Assembly (NCBI GenBank): GCA_025981625.1
Contig: JAICXF010000050.1
Location: 1-13,380 of the forward strand
Direction: 5' to 3'
DNA from: Sphingomonas sp.
GTDB taxonomy: Bacteria; Pseudomonadota; Alphaproteobacteria; Sphingomonadales; Sphingomonadaceae
DNA: 13,380 bases
The position numbers and the translations under genes were made by a program. Positions 1 through 7,732 of the stretch are shown here, piece after piece (within the stretch, counting starts at the first letter, position 1; each line of letters starts with the position of its first letter). The notes beneath the pieces are model-generated. The model searched no databases. It saw only the letters and a list, made by a program, of their open reading frames with translations, and was not told the origin of the DNA.

Positions 1-321
<321 letters not shown>

Positions 322-333
322 CGGCGGCGTTTC

Positions 334-348
334 GTTCCGTTTATGTTC
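334..348 (-). promoter_or_regulatory. LexA (SOS) box of uvrA, alphaproteobacterial direct-repeat type
   Basis: The plus strand reads GTTC, seven bases, GTTC; on the uvrA coding strand it is GAACATAAACGGAAC. GTTC-N7-GTTC is the established LexA operator of alphaproteobacteria. The box begins one base after the predicted -10 hexamer and ends 12 bases before the uvrA start codon, so it covers the expected transcription start, as a repressor site should. Confidence 0.85.
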
Positions 349-349
349 C

Positions 350-379
350 AGTTTAGCGTGGGGAGCCGCAGCCCGTCAA
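350..379 (-). promoter_or_regulatory. Predicted sigma-70 promoter of uvrA
   Basis: Reading the minus strand, TTGACG (plus positions 374-379) is followed by an 18-base spacer and TAAACT (350-355). The first five bases of the -35 match the consensus and the -10 matches in four of six. The LexA box lies directly downstream of the -10. The element is inferred from sequence only. Confidence 0.65.
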
Positions 380-466
380 CGCGGCACGACAGGCATATGG
401 GAACGGCGCGGCAAAATGCCATGTTCGCCGCACGTTAGTTCAGCCGGTGGCGCGTGCCGGCGCTAA

Positions 467-2437
467 TCAGGAGGATGACGGCCTCGCCCCGAGGAGTCGG
501 CAAACCGGCGCCCGCTCGACGCTGCAGAAATCGGGCGGGTGTCCGCTCTTCCAATAGGCGAGCAATCCCGTTCGGCGGGCTATTTCGACGAACCGCGGAT
601 CGGCCCTGAACGGAGCCATGGCCCTTCCGAACAGCTCCGAGCGCGACCTGTACTCGCCGCCGCTTGCGAGCCATTGCTCCTGCTGCTGCGCGGGCGAACA
701 GCATTCGACGTCGCGGTAGCCGCGGACGGCAGCGGCGAACGCCCGATCGGGATCGCCCAGGAGCGTGAAGCCGACGATGCATGTCCCGAAGGCGGGGTCC
801 TCTGGCGCGGCAACGGAACTCGGCGGATCGCAACGCTCGCGCATCGCGGCTACGTCGGGCGGCGACTTCGACCTGACGGCGCGGAGCACGGTTTCCATGG
901 TCTCTTTCGTCTCGCCCGCGGCGATCGCATCGCCCGAGGAACCGAGAACTACTTCGGCTGCCCGCATGTCGCCGTTGGCCACCGCTACGCTGTAGTCGAA
1001 ATATGCCAATGAGCCGGGGCCGACGTAGCGCCGTATTCGATCCTCGAGCTGCGGAAGCATTGAATCGGAATCGCCGGACCGCGTCATTCGGGTCGCGAAA
1101 ATTCGCAAGGAAAGCTGGCCCGCGCCGAGTGGGCTCTGGGCCAGGTCCATGTCGGCAAATTTCACAGCTTCGACAAAGCGGCCCGTATCGACGAGCTGAA
1201 TGGCGAACAGGAACGGCAACAGCGGCACATCGGGATTGGCCGAGATCGCGGCCCGGGTGCGCTGGTCGCATTTGGGGGTAAGGATCTGCCACCCTGGAGC
1301 GGTCAGGTGGCAATCGAGCACTGCGAGCGGTCGCGCAGGGTCCGGCAGCAGATGCGCGGCGCTCGTCGCGGAACGGCGTGCAGCGGCGATTGCCGACCGC
1401 CGCTGCTCCGGTGCGATCAGCGCAAGGACGTCGGACGTCAGCAGCGCCGTTACCAGCTGCGCCGCGCCAGAAGACGGTCTGCTCGCCGCGAGCGAACGCG
1501 ACAGTTCCCAGGCACGCAGCCCATCACCGGTCTGCCGCGTGAGGAAGATACGCAGGATTTCGTCGGTCGTGGCTGGGTCGGATTCGACCGGCAGGAAGCT
1601 CGACCACATGCGGACCGGCGATGTCATCCAGCTGGCAACCCGGCGAGGGAGTTCCGGGGCATGATCCGCGTCAGCCTGGAACTCATTCGTGAGTATGGTT
1701 GCTCCGTCGCGCGCAGAAGCGACGCGCGCCACCACCGTGAATGTCGATCCTTCCCGGCGGACAGTCCCGCTGACGATCAACGCCGCGCCAGCGCTGCGTG
1801 CGTCGTCCACCGTGCGGACGTTGTCGGGAAGGTGCGCCCCTGTCTGCGCGAGAGCATTCCCGACGGTCGCCGCAATGCTCTGGCCGAAATCGGCCGACTC
1901 GCGGCCCGGGTTGAGGGGCGTGAACGGGAGCACGGCGATGTTCGGCTGCTGCGGTCCGCCGCCGGTGTGTGCATACCGGATGCCAGTGATTGCGATTGTT
2001 GCGGCGACAATGACTGCGAGCGCTGCCAGCAGGCGCCGGTCTGGACGCGGCCGCGTTTCTCGCAAGGCTTGCGGCCCACCGCGAGCGACAAGCCGATACC
2101 CGACCCGCGGGATCGTCTCGATTGCGAAGCTGTCGTCGGCCGTGTCGATCACGAGCTTGCGCAAGGCGCCAACCACGCGGTTGAGGCTGTCGTCGCCCAC
2201 GTAAACGCCGCCCCAGCAGCGATCGAGCAGCGTCTCGCGCGAGACGACCTGGCCGGCGGACTGGGCGAGCAGGACCAGCACTTGCATTACCCGAGGCTGG
2301 AGGTCTGCCGTGCCCGACGGGCCAGTGATCTTGCGGCGCGAGGGGCTGACGGTGAGCTCGCCCAAACAGAAGTCGGGAATGTTCGCGAGATCACCCGCAG
2401 TCAGCGGTCGAGCGGCCTGCTTGCGTAACGCGTCCAT
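467..2437 (-). CDS. Membrane-anchored ToxR/CadC-type winged-helix regulator with exported TolB-like/helical-repeat sensor
   Basis: This 656-residue protein has an OmpR/PhoB-type DNA-binding domain at about residues 22-118. It shows the transactivation loop (QVVSRETLLDRCWGG), recognition helix (DDSLNRVVGALRKL) and wing (IETIPRVGYRLV). A single membrane helix at about 135-153 should place the remainder in the periplasm. Residues 166-252 resemble the TolB/FlgO-like domain found in such regulators (IAVLPF at its start), and the rest is alanine-rich helical, possibly degenerate TPR. The C-terminus has YWKSGHPPDFC and a second Cys seven residues further on. I chose the ATG at 2437 because GGGGGA stands eight bases upstream and the fold starts soon after; an in-frame extension to 2581 lacks support. 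It is divergent from the PEP-CTERM gene, which is its most likely target besides itself. It shares its rear architecture and C-terminal motif with the TIR protein at 3343-5313. The ligand is unknown. Confidence 0.85.
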   Translation of the reverse strand: MDALRKQAARPLTAGDLANIPDFCLGELTVSPSRRKITGPSGTADLQPRVMQVLVLLAQSAGQVVSRETLLDRCWGGVYVGDDSLNRVVGALRKLVIDTADDSFAIETIPRVGYRLVARGGPQALRETRPRPDRRLLAALAVIVAATIAITGIRYAHTGGGPQQPNIAVLPFTPLNPGRESADFGQSIAATVGNALAQTGAHLPDNVRTVDDARSAGAALIVSGTVRREGSTFTVVARVASARDGATILTNEFQADADHAPELPRRVASWMTSPVRMWSSFLPVESDPATTDEILRIFLTRQTGDGLRAWELSRSLAASRPSSGAAQLVTALLTSDVLALIAPEQRRSAIAAARRSATSAAHLLPDPARPLAVLDCHLTAPGWQILTPKCDQRTRAAISANPDVPLLPFLFAIQLVDTGRFVEAVKFADMDLAQSPLGAGQLSLRIFATRMTRSGDSDSMLPQLEDRIRRYVGPGSLAYFDYSVAVANGDMRAAEVVLGSSGDAIAAGETKETMETVLRAVRSKSPPDVAAMRERCDPPSSVAAPEDPAFGTCIVGFTLLGDPDRAFAAAVRGYRDVECCSPAQQQEQWLASGGEYRSRSELFGRAMAPFRADPRFVEIARRTGLLAYWKSGHPPDFCSVERAPVCRLLGARPSSS

Positions 2438-2463
2438 TGGCCGAATCCCCCAGTAATCGGCAC

Positions 2464-2493
2464 ATGATCGGCAAGCGATCAGCCGCGGATCAT
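2464..2493. promoter_or_regulatory. Candidate operator: clustered GATC-centred inverted repeats in a divergent promoter region
   Basis: In the 170 bases between the divergent regulator and PEP-CTERM genes lies TGATCG (2465-2470), five bases, then CGATCA (2476-2481), a perfect inverted repeat. An outer pair, ATGATC (2464-2469) and GATCAT (2488-2493), is also perfect. Position and symmetry fit a dimeric regulator, possibly the neighbouring winged-helix protein. This is inference from symmetry; no known consensus is matched. Confidence 0.35.
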
Positions 2494-2607
2494 CCCACAT
2501 TCCGGACAAAAAAGACAAGATGCCGGTGCTCCGCCGAAGATCGAGGCCGCGTTGCGGCGCCTCGTTCCTGGGGACGGTCACAATGAATCGGAATGAAAGG
2601 GGTCAAC

Positions 2608-3339
2608 ATGGTTGCGTCGACACTGTTCAAGGAGCTTGGCAAAAGCGGGCTCGGCATCGGCATCGCGACGATAATCTTCTCAACGCCGGCACAAGCTTCG
2701 ACGAGCGACTACACAGTCTCGGGCGCCGGAATAAACGCCACGATCTCGCTGACCTATTCAGCGAACCCCAACACCGGCACGCTCGGCACTTCGCCGAACA
2801 CCAAGGACCCGGTCGGCTCCTATATCGTGACCGGAATCTCCGGCATCTTTTCGGATTCGAACATCGGCTTCAGCAATGTGCCGATCACCGGCATTGTTCT
2901 CAGCAATCCATCGTCGCCGACTTCGACCAACTTGCTCGCGCCGGCGAGCTTCGGCTTCTATCCAGTCGGTGCCGGACTACCCTCGCCTGAAGGTCTCGCT
3001 CCAGGCTTGTCCTACGACGATCTCTTCTACCCGGACGGATCGCCGCAAACGGCCAGCAGCTATCCATTCCACGGCGGCTATCTCGACATTTACGGCCTCA
3101 TTTTTACGCTCGCCGGCGGCGACGCGGTGAACCTGTGGAGCAACGGCAACATGGGGTCCGGCGTGTTCTACGGAGCGGCGGTGACCGACGGCACCGTCCT
3201 GCTCGACCGCAAGAGCGGCCTCTCGATGACTGCCGTTCCCGAGCCCTCGACGTGGGCGCTGTTCCTGGTCGGGTTCAGCGCGATCGGTCTGGCGCTGCGG
3301 GCGAGGAGATCGCGGCTTGCGAGCGCCGCCGCCTCCTGA
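2608..3339 (+). CDS. PEP-CTERM sorting-domain protein (exosortase substrate)
   Basis: This 243-residue protein is exported and then processed at the membrane by an exosortase. Residues 1-30 form a Sec-type signal peptide ending in PAQA, with likely cleavage before Ser31. The mature part is rich in Gly, Ser, Thr, Asn and Pro, with no enzymatic motif I recognise. The C-terminus is a textbook PEP-CTERM tag: VPEPSTWA at 210-217, a hydrophobic helix to about 230, then the basic cluster RARRSR. The ATG at 2608 is preferred because AAAGGGG stands five bases before it; an in-frame ATG at 2593 has no ribosome site. Such proteins are usually linked to exopolysaccharide or biofilm surface assembly. The matching exosortase is not in the window. 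It is divergent from the winged-helix regulator and converges on the TIR gene, whose stop codon lies three bases away. Confidence 0.9.
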   Translation: MVASTLFKELGKSGLGIGIATIIFSTPAQASTSDYTVSGAGINATISLTYSANPNTGTLGTSPNTKDPVGSYIVTGISGIFSDSNIGFSNVPITGIVLSNPSSPTSTNLLAPASFGFYPVGAGLPSPEGLAPGLSYDDLFYPDGSPQTASSYPFHGGYLDIYGLIFTLAGGDAVNLWSNGNMGSGVFYGAAVTDGTVLLDRKSGLSMTAVPEPSTWALFLVGFSAIGLALRARRSRLASAAAS

Positions 3340-3342
3340 GCG

Positions 3343-5313
3343 TCAGATCATTCGGCAGAAGGGCGGCGGACCGGCCGTCGAGCATACATCGGGACGGGTG
3401 TGCGTCGTCTTCCAGTAACGCATGAGACCGAGCTTTTGCGCGAGCGCCGGAAAGGCCGGGCTGCGCCGCGCTGCGTCCATGCTCGGATAAAAAAGGATCT
3501 GCGATCCGTTCCCACCGGTCCAATATTCATCAACCTTGCGGAGGGCGACATCCGGCGCGCCGAGCAGTGCGATGAGGCTGACCGTCATTTCCGAATCGAT
3601 ATCCGGAAGTGCCGCCAGACCGGTGACCGCGGCCGCCTTTTGCTGCGGGTTGCCGGAGGCGAGCGCCTGGAACGCGGCCTCGACCGCGGTGCGGAACGGT
3701 GCCGGCACCTGGATCTGAGGGTTTGATGCAGCCTTCGCTCCGGCCGCATAATCGTGCGTGCGAAGCGCCATATTCTCTTGCACGATGTCCTTGAAAGCGG
3801 GATCGGGGCTGAGGTCTGCGGCAGCATCGAGCGGTGCTTTCGCCTCGTCGTCTTGCCCCGCCATCACGAACGACTGCGCATAAGCGACCTGGGTGTTGGG
3901 ATTGAGCGGAAGCACCGCCACGGCACGGCGCAGCTCACTGTTTCCGGCGGCGATCCGGCCGACGTCGAGCAGCATTTGCCCATACATGTGATGCTCGCAG
4001 CCGCAGGCGAGCGGCCGCGCCGCAAGCGCGCGCTTGAACAGCCCTTCGCGTTCGACCAGCGCTGAATTGGGCAGGAGCACAGCCTTGTACGCCAGCGCCT
4101 CGCTGTTGCGCGGATCGATGCTGAGCGCCTTGTCCGCCGCCTTGATCCCGTCCTGCCGGAATGGCGCCGCTTGCGCCGGTGTGTCGGCGGAATCGGCCGA
4201 AGATACGTCGGCGATTGCTAGGGCTGACCAGCCCCAGGAGAAATCGGGCACCGCGGCGACAAGCTTTTGCGCGGAGTCGATCGCCTTGGCCGGGTCGCGA
4301 TGCGTAAGGCTCGTCCAGAACTGGAAATAGGATGCCAGCGCCTGATCCGAGAGGGCGCCGGGATACGTGGAGGCGCCAAACAGCCCGAGGCGCACCCGCA
4401 TGCTGGCGCTGACGCCCGCCAGATGGGGAACGCGCGCCTCCTGTGAGGACAAATAATCGCGACTATCCGTCCACAGGGTCGCGCCCGTGCGTTCATTGGT
4501 CAGGCGCGAGGTGACCTTGATCTTGTCGCCTTCGCGGCGGATCGTTCCCGCCAGCGCATAGGCGGGTGTATTGCCCGGCGGAGCGCTCGATGCTCGCGAG
4601 ACCGAAACGATGCCGTCGTCGTTGAACGCCGCGTCGATCTCGTCGTCGAACGCCGCGGGCATGCTGGCGGGAAGGTCGGGCGAAAGCCGCTGGTAACCGG
4701 CGAGGCGGACCTGCATCGAATGGGTCGGGGCGGCGAAGTGGCGAAAGCCCAGCCACACGGCTCCCGCAAGAATGAGCAACAGCAGGATTGCGCCGCCAAG
4801 CACAAAAGGCCCGCGAGCACGGGCAGCGGAAAGATGTGGCCGAGCGGATTCGCCAGCCGGAGCGCCGGGAGCTGTTTCGCCGGCAATGTGCTGCAGTCGC
4901 TGGTTTAGGGAATCGACCGACTTGTCCCACCCGGCGAAGGCGTCGATCCACTGTCGCGTCGACAACTCGTAGGCGAAGGCGTCGCTCGGCTCCACGTCCT
5001 CGATCCTGAACGCCATCACGGGGACCCGGTACCGGCTGGCGAGCGACAGCTCCTTCTTGATCTCGTCCGAGTTGTTGGCGGCGTCGGAGAACACGAGCAC
5101 CATCGCGCGTGCGTTGCGTAGCGCCTGGACGATCGCTTCCTGGTAATTTTCGCCGGGAGCAACGTCGCGGGTCGAAATCCAGCACTTCGTCCCGCGCCGC
5201 TCGATCGCCTTGCACAGCGAGAGCGCTTCCTTGCGGTCGCTGGTGGCGTAGCTGATGAACACCGGCCGCGCCTGGCCGTCAGCGTCGCTCGGCAATTTCT
5301 CGGGTTTGTTCAC
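3343..5313 (-). CDS. Membrane-anchored TIR-domain protein with exported helical-repeat region
   Basis: With a GTG start at 5313 this is 656 residues. A TIR domain spans about residues 16-125: strand A reads VFISYATSDR, the box-2 region WISTRDVAPGENY, and the alpha-C segment carries EIKKEL. Glu88 of that segment is where bacterial TIR NADases and SARM1 keep their catalytic glutamate. One membrane helix follows at about 170-191, so TIR is cytoplasmic and the rest exported. The exported part contains a TolB-like stretch (YALAGTIRREGDKIKV) and TPR-like helices, and ends YWKTTHTRPDVC with a second Cys near the end, matching the winged-helix regulator's C-terminus. I prefer the GTG because a run of seven G stands seven bases upstream; a TTG at 5364 is the alternative. 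NAD-cleaving or scaffold function cannot be decided from sequence. A role in phage defence or stress signalling is speculation. Confidence 0.87.
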   Translation of the reverse strand: MNKPEKLPSDADGQARPVFISYATSDRKEALSLCKAIERRGTKCWISTRDVAPGENYQEAIVQALRNARAMVLVFSDAANNSDEIKKELSLASRYRVPVMAFRIEDVEPSDAFAYELSTRQWIDAFAGWDKSVDSLNQRLQHIAGETAPGAPAGESARPHLSAARARGPFVLGGAILLLLILAGAVWLGFRHFAAPTHSMQVRLAGYQRLSPDLPASMPAAFDDEIDAAFNDDGIVSVSRASSAPPGNTPAYALAGTIRREGDKIKVTSRLTNERTGATLWTDSRDYLSSQEARVPHLAGVSASMRVRLGLFGASTYPGALSDQALASYFQFWTSLTHRDPAKAIDSAQKLVAAVPDFSWGWSALAIADVSSADSADTPAQAAPFRQDGIKAADKALSIDPRNSEALAYKAVLLPNSALVEREGLFKRALAARPLACGCEHHMYGQMLLDVGRIAAGNSELRRAVAVLPLNPNTQVAYAQSFVMAGQDDEAKAPLDAAADLSPDPAFKDIVQENMALRTHDYAAGAKAASNPQIQVPAPFRTAVEAAFQALASGNPQQKAAAVTGLAALPDIDSEMTVSLIALLGAPDVALRKVDEYWTGGNGSQILFYPSMDAARRSPAFPALAQKLGLMRYWKTTHTRPDVCSTAGPPPFCRMI

Positions 5314-5474
5314 GGCTTCGCCCCCCCGGCCGGAAAGCGAAACGTTACGGGGATTTGGGATCAATGAGAAGCATTTAAGCGAGTGGCTATCAATCGACGT
5401 GCGGCGGCTTTCAAACCGGATGAACTCCGCAATGTCGAATGGGGCCGGACAAAAAACTGCGTCAGCGTTCGGCG

Positions 5475-6578
5475 CTACTCGCCTGGCTCAAACAGGTCCC
5501 GGTGCTGCCGCGGTTGCGAGCGGAGGTATTGCGGGGGAGCCTTGACCTTGCCGCCGAGCTCGGCGGCGGCGTGCCACGGCCAGCGCGGGTCGTAGAGCAT
5601 GCCGCGGGCGAGTGCGACCATGTCGGCGTCGCCGGTGCCGACGATCGCTTCCGCTTGCTCGAACCCGGTGATCAGCCCCACGGCGACGACCGGCATGCCG
5701 ACGGCGCGCTTCACTGCGCGGGCAAGCGGCACCTGATAGCTTGGCCCTACCGGGATCTTCTGGCGCGGATCGAGCCCGCCGCTGGACACGTGGATCGCCG
5801 CGCAGCCGCGTGCCTGGAGCGCCTGCGCGAACGCGATGGTCTGTTCGACGTCCCAGCCGCCATCGACCCAGTCCGTTCCCGACACGCGCATCGTGACGGG
5901 CCGGTCGGTGGTAAAGACCGCGCGCACGGCGTCGAACACTTCGAGCGGGAAGCGCATCCGGTTTTCCAGGCTGCCGCCATATTCGTCGGTCCGGCGGTTC
6001 GACAGCGGCGAGAGGAACTGGTGGAGCAAATAGCCGTGAGCGCCGTGGAGCTGAACGGCGGCGAGGTCCAGCCGGGCGGCTCGGATGGCGGCATCGGCAA
6101 AGCCCTGACGGATGCGGTCGAGACCGGCGCGGTCAAGCTCAAGCGGCGGATTCTCGCCTGCTTCGAAGGGAACCGGGGAGGGCGCCACGGTTTGCCAGCC
6201 GTTCGGCTCGCCGGGCGCAATCTGCTTGCCGCCGTGCCACGGCTTGTCGGTCGACGCCTTGCGTCCGGCGTGACCGAGCTGGATGGCGATCGGCATGTCC
6301 GACCAGCGCCGTACGCTGGCAAGCACGCGGGCCATCGCCTCCTCGTTGGCGTCGGACCACAGGCCGGTGTCGCCGTAGCTGATCCGTCCCTCCGGCGTGA
6401 CGGCGGTCGCCTCGATCGTCAGCAGCGCCGCGCCGGACAGCGCCAGATGGCCGAGATGGATGACGTGCCAGTCGGTCATGCAGCCGTCCTCGGCCGAATA
6501 TTGGCACATCGGCGCGATGACGATTCGGTTGGCGAGCTTGAGGCCGCCGACGTCGAGCGGGGTGAACAAAGCGGACAT
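5475..6578 (-). CDS. NADH:flavin oxidoreductase, old yellow enzyme family (YqjM/XenA type)
   Basis: The 367-residue cytoplasmic flavoenzyme uses FMN and NAD(P)H to reduce activated C=C bonds such as enones, and often nitro compounds. It is full length for the thermophilic-like OYE class. Cys25 and Tyr27 in APMCQYSAEDG are the class-specific residues near the flavin. QLHGAH (177-182) supplies the substrate-binding His178 and His181. The fingerprint HQFLSPLSNRRTDEYGGS follows, Arg231 is conserved, and GDADMVALARGMLYDP (316-331) is the FMN-phosphate loop. The ATG at 6578 is followed at once by the typical LFTPLDVGGLKLANRI start; its ribosome site is weak. It lies 66 bases after thpR in the same direction and probably ends the operon. 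The physiological substrate is unknown; a detoxification role is usual for the family. Confidence 0.95.
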   Translation of the reverse strand: MSALFTPLDVGGLKLANRIVIAPMCQYSAEDGCMTDWHVIHLGHLALSGAALLTIEATAVTPEGRISYGDTGLWSDANEEAMARVLASVRRWSDMPIAIQLGHAGRKASTDKPWHGGKQIAPGEPNGWQTVAPSPVPFEAGENPPLELDRAGLDRIRQGFADAAIRAARLDLAAVQLHGAHGYLLHQFLSPLSNRRTDEYGGSLENRMRFPLEVFDAVRAVFTTDRPVTMRVSGTDWVDGGWDVEQTIAFAQALQARGCAAIHVSSGGLDPRQKIPVGPSYQVPLARAVKRAVGMPVVAVGLITGFEQAEAIVGTGDADMVALARGMLYDPRWPWHAAAELGGKVKAPPQYLRSQPRQHRDLFEPGE

Positions 6579-6644
6579 CTGGAGGGGACCTATTCGAATG
6601 GACGGGTGGCGTGCGGGCGCATGTCGGGTGCGCCTCGACGAACG

Positions 6645-7181
6645 TCAACGACGCAGCGGATAGCGCGCGACCTCTTCATAATGCGCGCCGTGACGCGACA
6701 GGCGGCTCTCGAACAGGATGAACTCGCCGACCTCGAAGGGCGCTGACGAGAGGCCGCGCGCCCGTTCCAAAAAGTCCGCCACCTCGCGCGATCGGCGCCC
6801 CTTCCAGCGCGCGAGCGTGATGTGCGGGTGGAAAGCCCGGCGCTCCGGCTCAAGGCCGACATTGACGCAGGCGCGCTCGACCTTGACGGCCAGCGCCGCC
6901 ACCGGCGCTCGCGGCTCGACGGCTGCCCAGAGCGCGCCCGAATTGCGCTGCTCGAAGCGGCCGACGCCGGCGATCCGTAGGTCGAATGGCTCCGCCCGAA
7001 TGCGAGTGAGCGCATCGGCGAGGTCGTTGGCGACCGGCCGCTCGACCTCTCCTACGAACCGCAGCGTGAGGTGCAGCTGCTCCTCGTCCTGCCAACGAAA
7101 ATCCGCGCTGTCGTCCATGGCATCGATCAGCAGGTCGCGAATGTCTTCGGGCGGTCGAATGGCGACGAACAGGCGGTGCAT
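6645..7181 (-). CDS. thpR: RNA 2',3'-cyclic phosphodiesterase (2H phosphoesterase, LigT/ThpR family)
   Basis: The 178-residue protein is the usual length for ThpR, which opens 2',3'-cyclic phosphates on RNA ends and was first known for 2'-5' tRNA ligation. Both signature tetrapeptides are present: HLTL at 37-40 and HITL at 120-123, giving catalytic His37/Thr39 and His120/Thr122. The N-terminus MHRLFVAIRPP and the FESRLSRHGAHYEEVARYPL ending are typical of the family. The ATG lies only four bases after the NUDIX stop codon with no clear ribosome site of its own, so translational coupling is likely. The real in vivo substrate of bacterial ThpR is still debated. Confidence 0.95.
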   Translation of the reverse strand: MHRLFVAIRPPEDIRDLLIDAMDDSADFRWQDEEQLHLTLRFVGEVERPVANDLADALTRIRAEPFDLRIAGVGRFEQRNSGALWAAVEPRAPVAALAVKVERACVNVGLEPERRAFHPHITLARWKGRRSREVADFLERARGLSSAPFEVGEFILFESRLSRHGAHYEEVARYPLRR

Positions 7182-7185
7182 GGCG

Positions 7186-7650
7186 CTACAATCGATGGCC
7201 CACCGCCGCGATCCACGTGCGGGCGATCGGCGCCATGTCGGTCGGGAGATCGTCGATCGGCGCCTCGATGATGCGCTCGACCTCCCACGACCAGCGCGGG
7301 GGCGAATAATGCACGTCCTCGACGATCAGCAGCGACTGCAGGTCATGGCGGAATGCGATGTCGCGCTCGAGTTCGCAGGCGAGGCGCACGCGCCCGTGCG
7401 AGGTCATTCCGATCTCTTCCTCAAGCTCGCGCACCGCCGCCGTCCGCGGGTCTTCGCCTGCCTCCCGGCCGCCGCCGGGCGGCCGCCAGCCGCGGGCATA
7501 GCGGAGCTTGACCAGGATCAGCTTGCGTTCCGGCGTGAACGCGAAGGCATGAGCGCCGCGGACGCTCGGGCGGCGGACGAACCAGCTTGCCTTCATCAGC
7601 TGGTACGCGCCGGTGAGGAGAACGCGAAGGAACGGATCGGCGAAGCTCAC
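7186..7650 (-). CDS. NUDIX hydrolase
   Basis: This is a 154-residue single-domain NUDIX enzyme, a metal-dependent hydrolase of nucleoside diphosphates linked to another moiety. The Nudix box is complete at residues 60-82: Gly60, Glu66, then RELEEEIGM, with the metal-binding glutamates all present. An N-terminal amphipathic stretch (PFLRVLLTGAYQLMKASWFVRRP) precedes the fold and is common in related proteobacterial members. Start choice is uncertain. GTG at 7650 is the best in-frame option before the divergent PPK2 gene, but no clear ribosome site stands in front of it; ATG at 7596 would cut into the N-terminal helix. Substrate cannot be told from the box. It is the first gene of the apparent NUDIX-thpR-OYE operon. 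Confidence 0.88.
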   Translation of the reverse strand: MSFADPFLRVLLTGAYQLMKASWFVRRPSVRGAHAFAFTPERKLILVKLRYARGWRPPGGGREAGEDPRTAAVRELEEEIGMTSHGRVRLACELERDIAFRHDLQSLLIVEDVHYSPPRWSWEVERIIEAPIDDLPTDMAPIARTWIAAVGHRL

Positions 7651-7669
7651 CCGCGCGGGTCTAGGCGCA

Positions 7670-7703
7670 CATGGGCGGCAGTTCCAATCTTGGCTCGCCC
7701 ATG
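7670..7703. promoter_or_regulatory. Inverted repeat in the NUDIX/PPK2 divergent promoter region
   Basis: The 82 bases between the divergent NUDIX and PPK2 starts contain CATGGGCG (7670-7677) and its exact complement CGCCCATG (7696-7703), separated by 18 bases. The site could be a shared operator or a leader hairpin. No known consensus is matched. Confidence 0.3.
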
Positions 7704-7732
7704 CCACAACCGGACCGCGACGGGGGAATGGC

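Noticed and set aside
435..1313. A 292-codon open frame on the minus strand inside the regulator gene
   Set aside because: It overlaps the winged-helix protein in another frame, and its Arg/Pro/Ala-rich translation has no domain; typical of GC-rich DNA.
5451..5477. Terminator after the old yellow enzyme gene
   Set aside because: A run of six T on the minus strand is present, but the only stem near it (AGCG/CGCT) is four pairs and not adjacent to the T run.
5439..6746. A 435-codon plus-strand frame opposite the old yellow enzyme
   Set aside because: The minus-strand reading has every OYE catalytic motif; the plus-strand translation is low-complexity and spans two genes.
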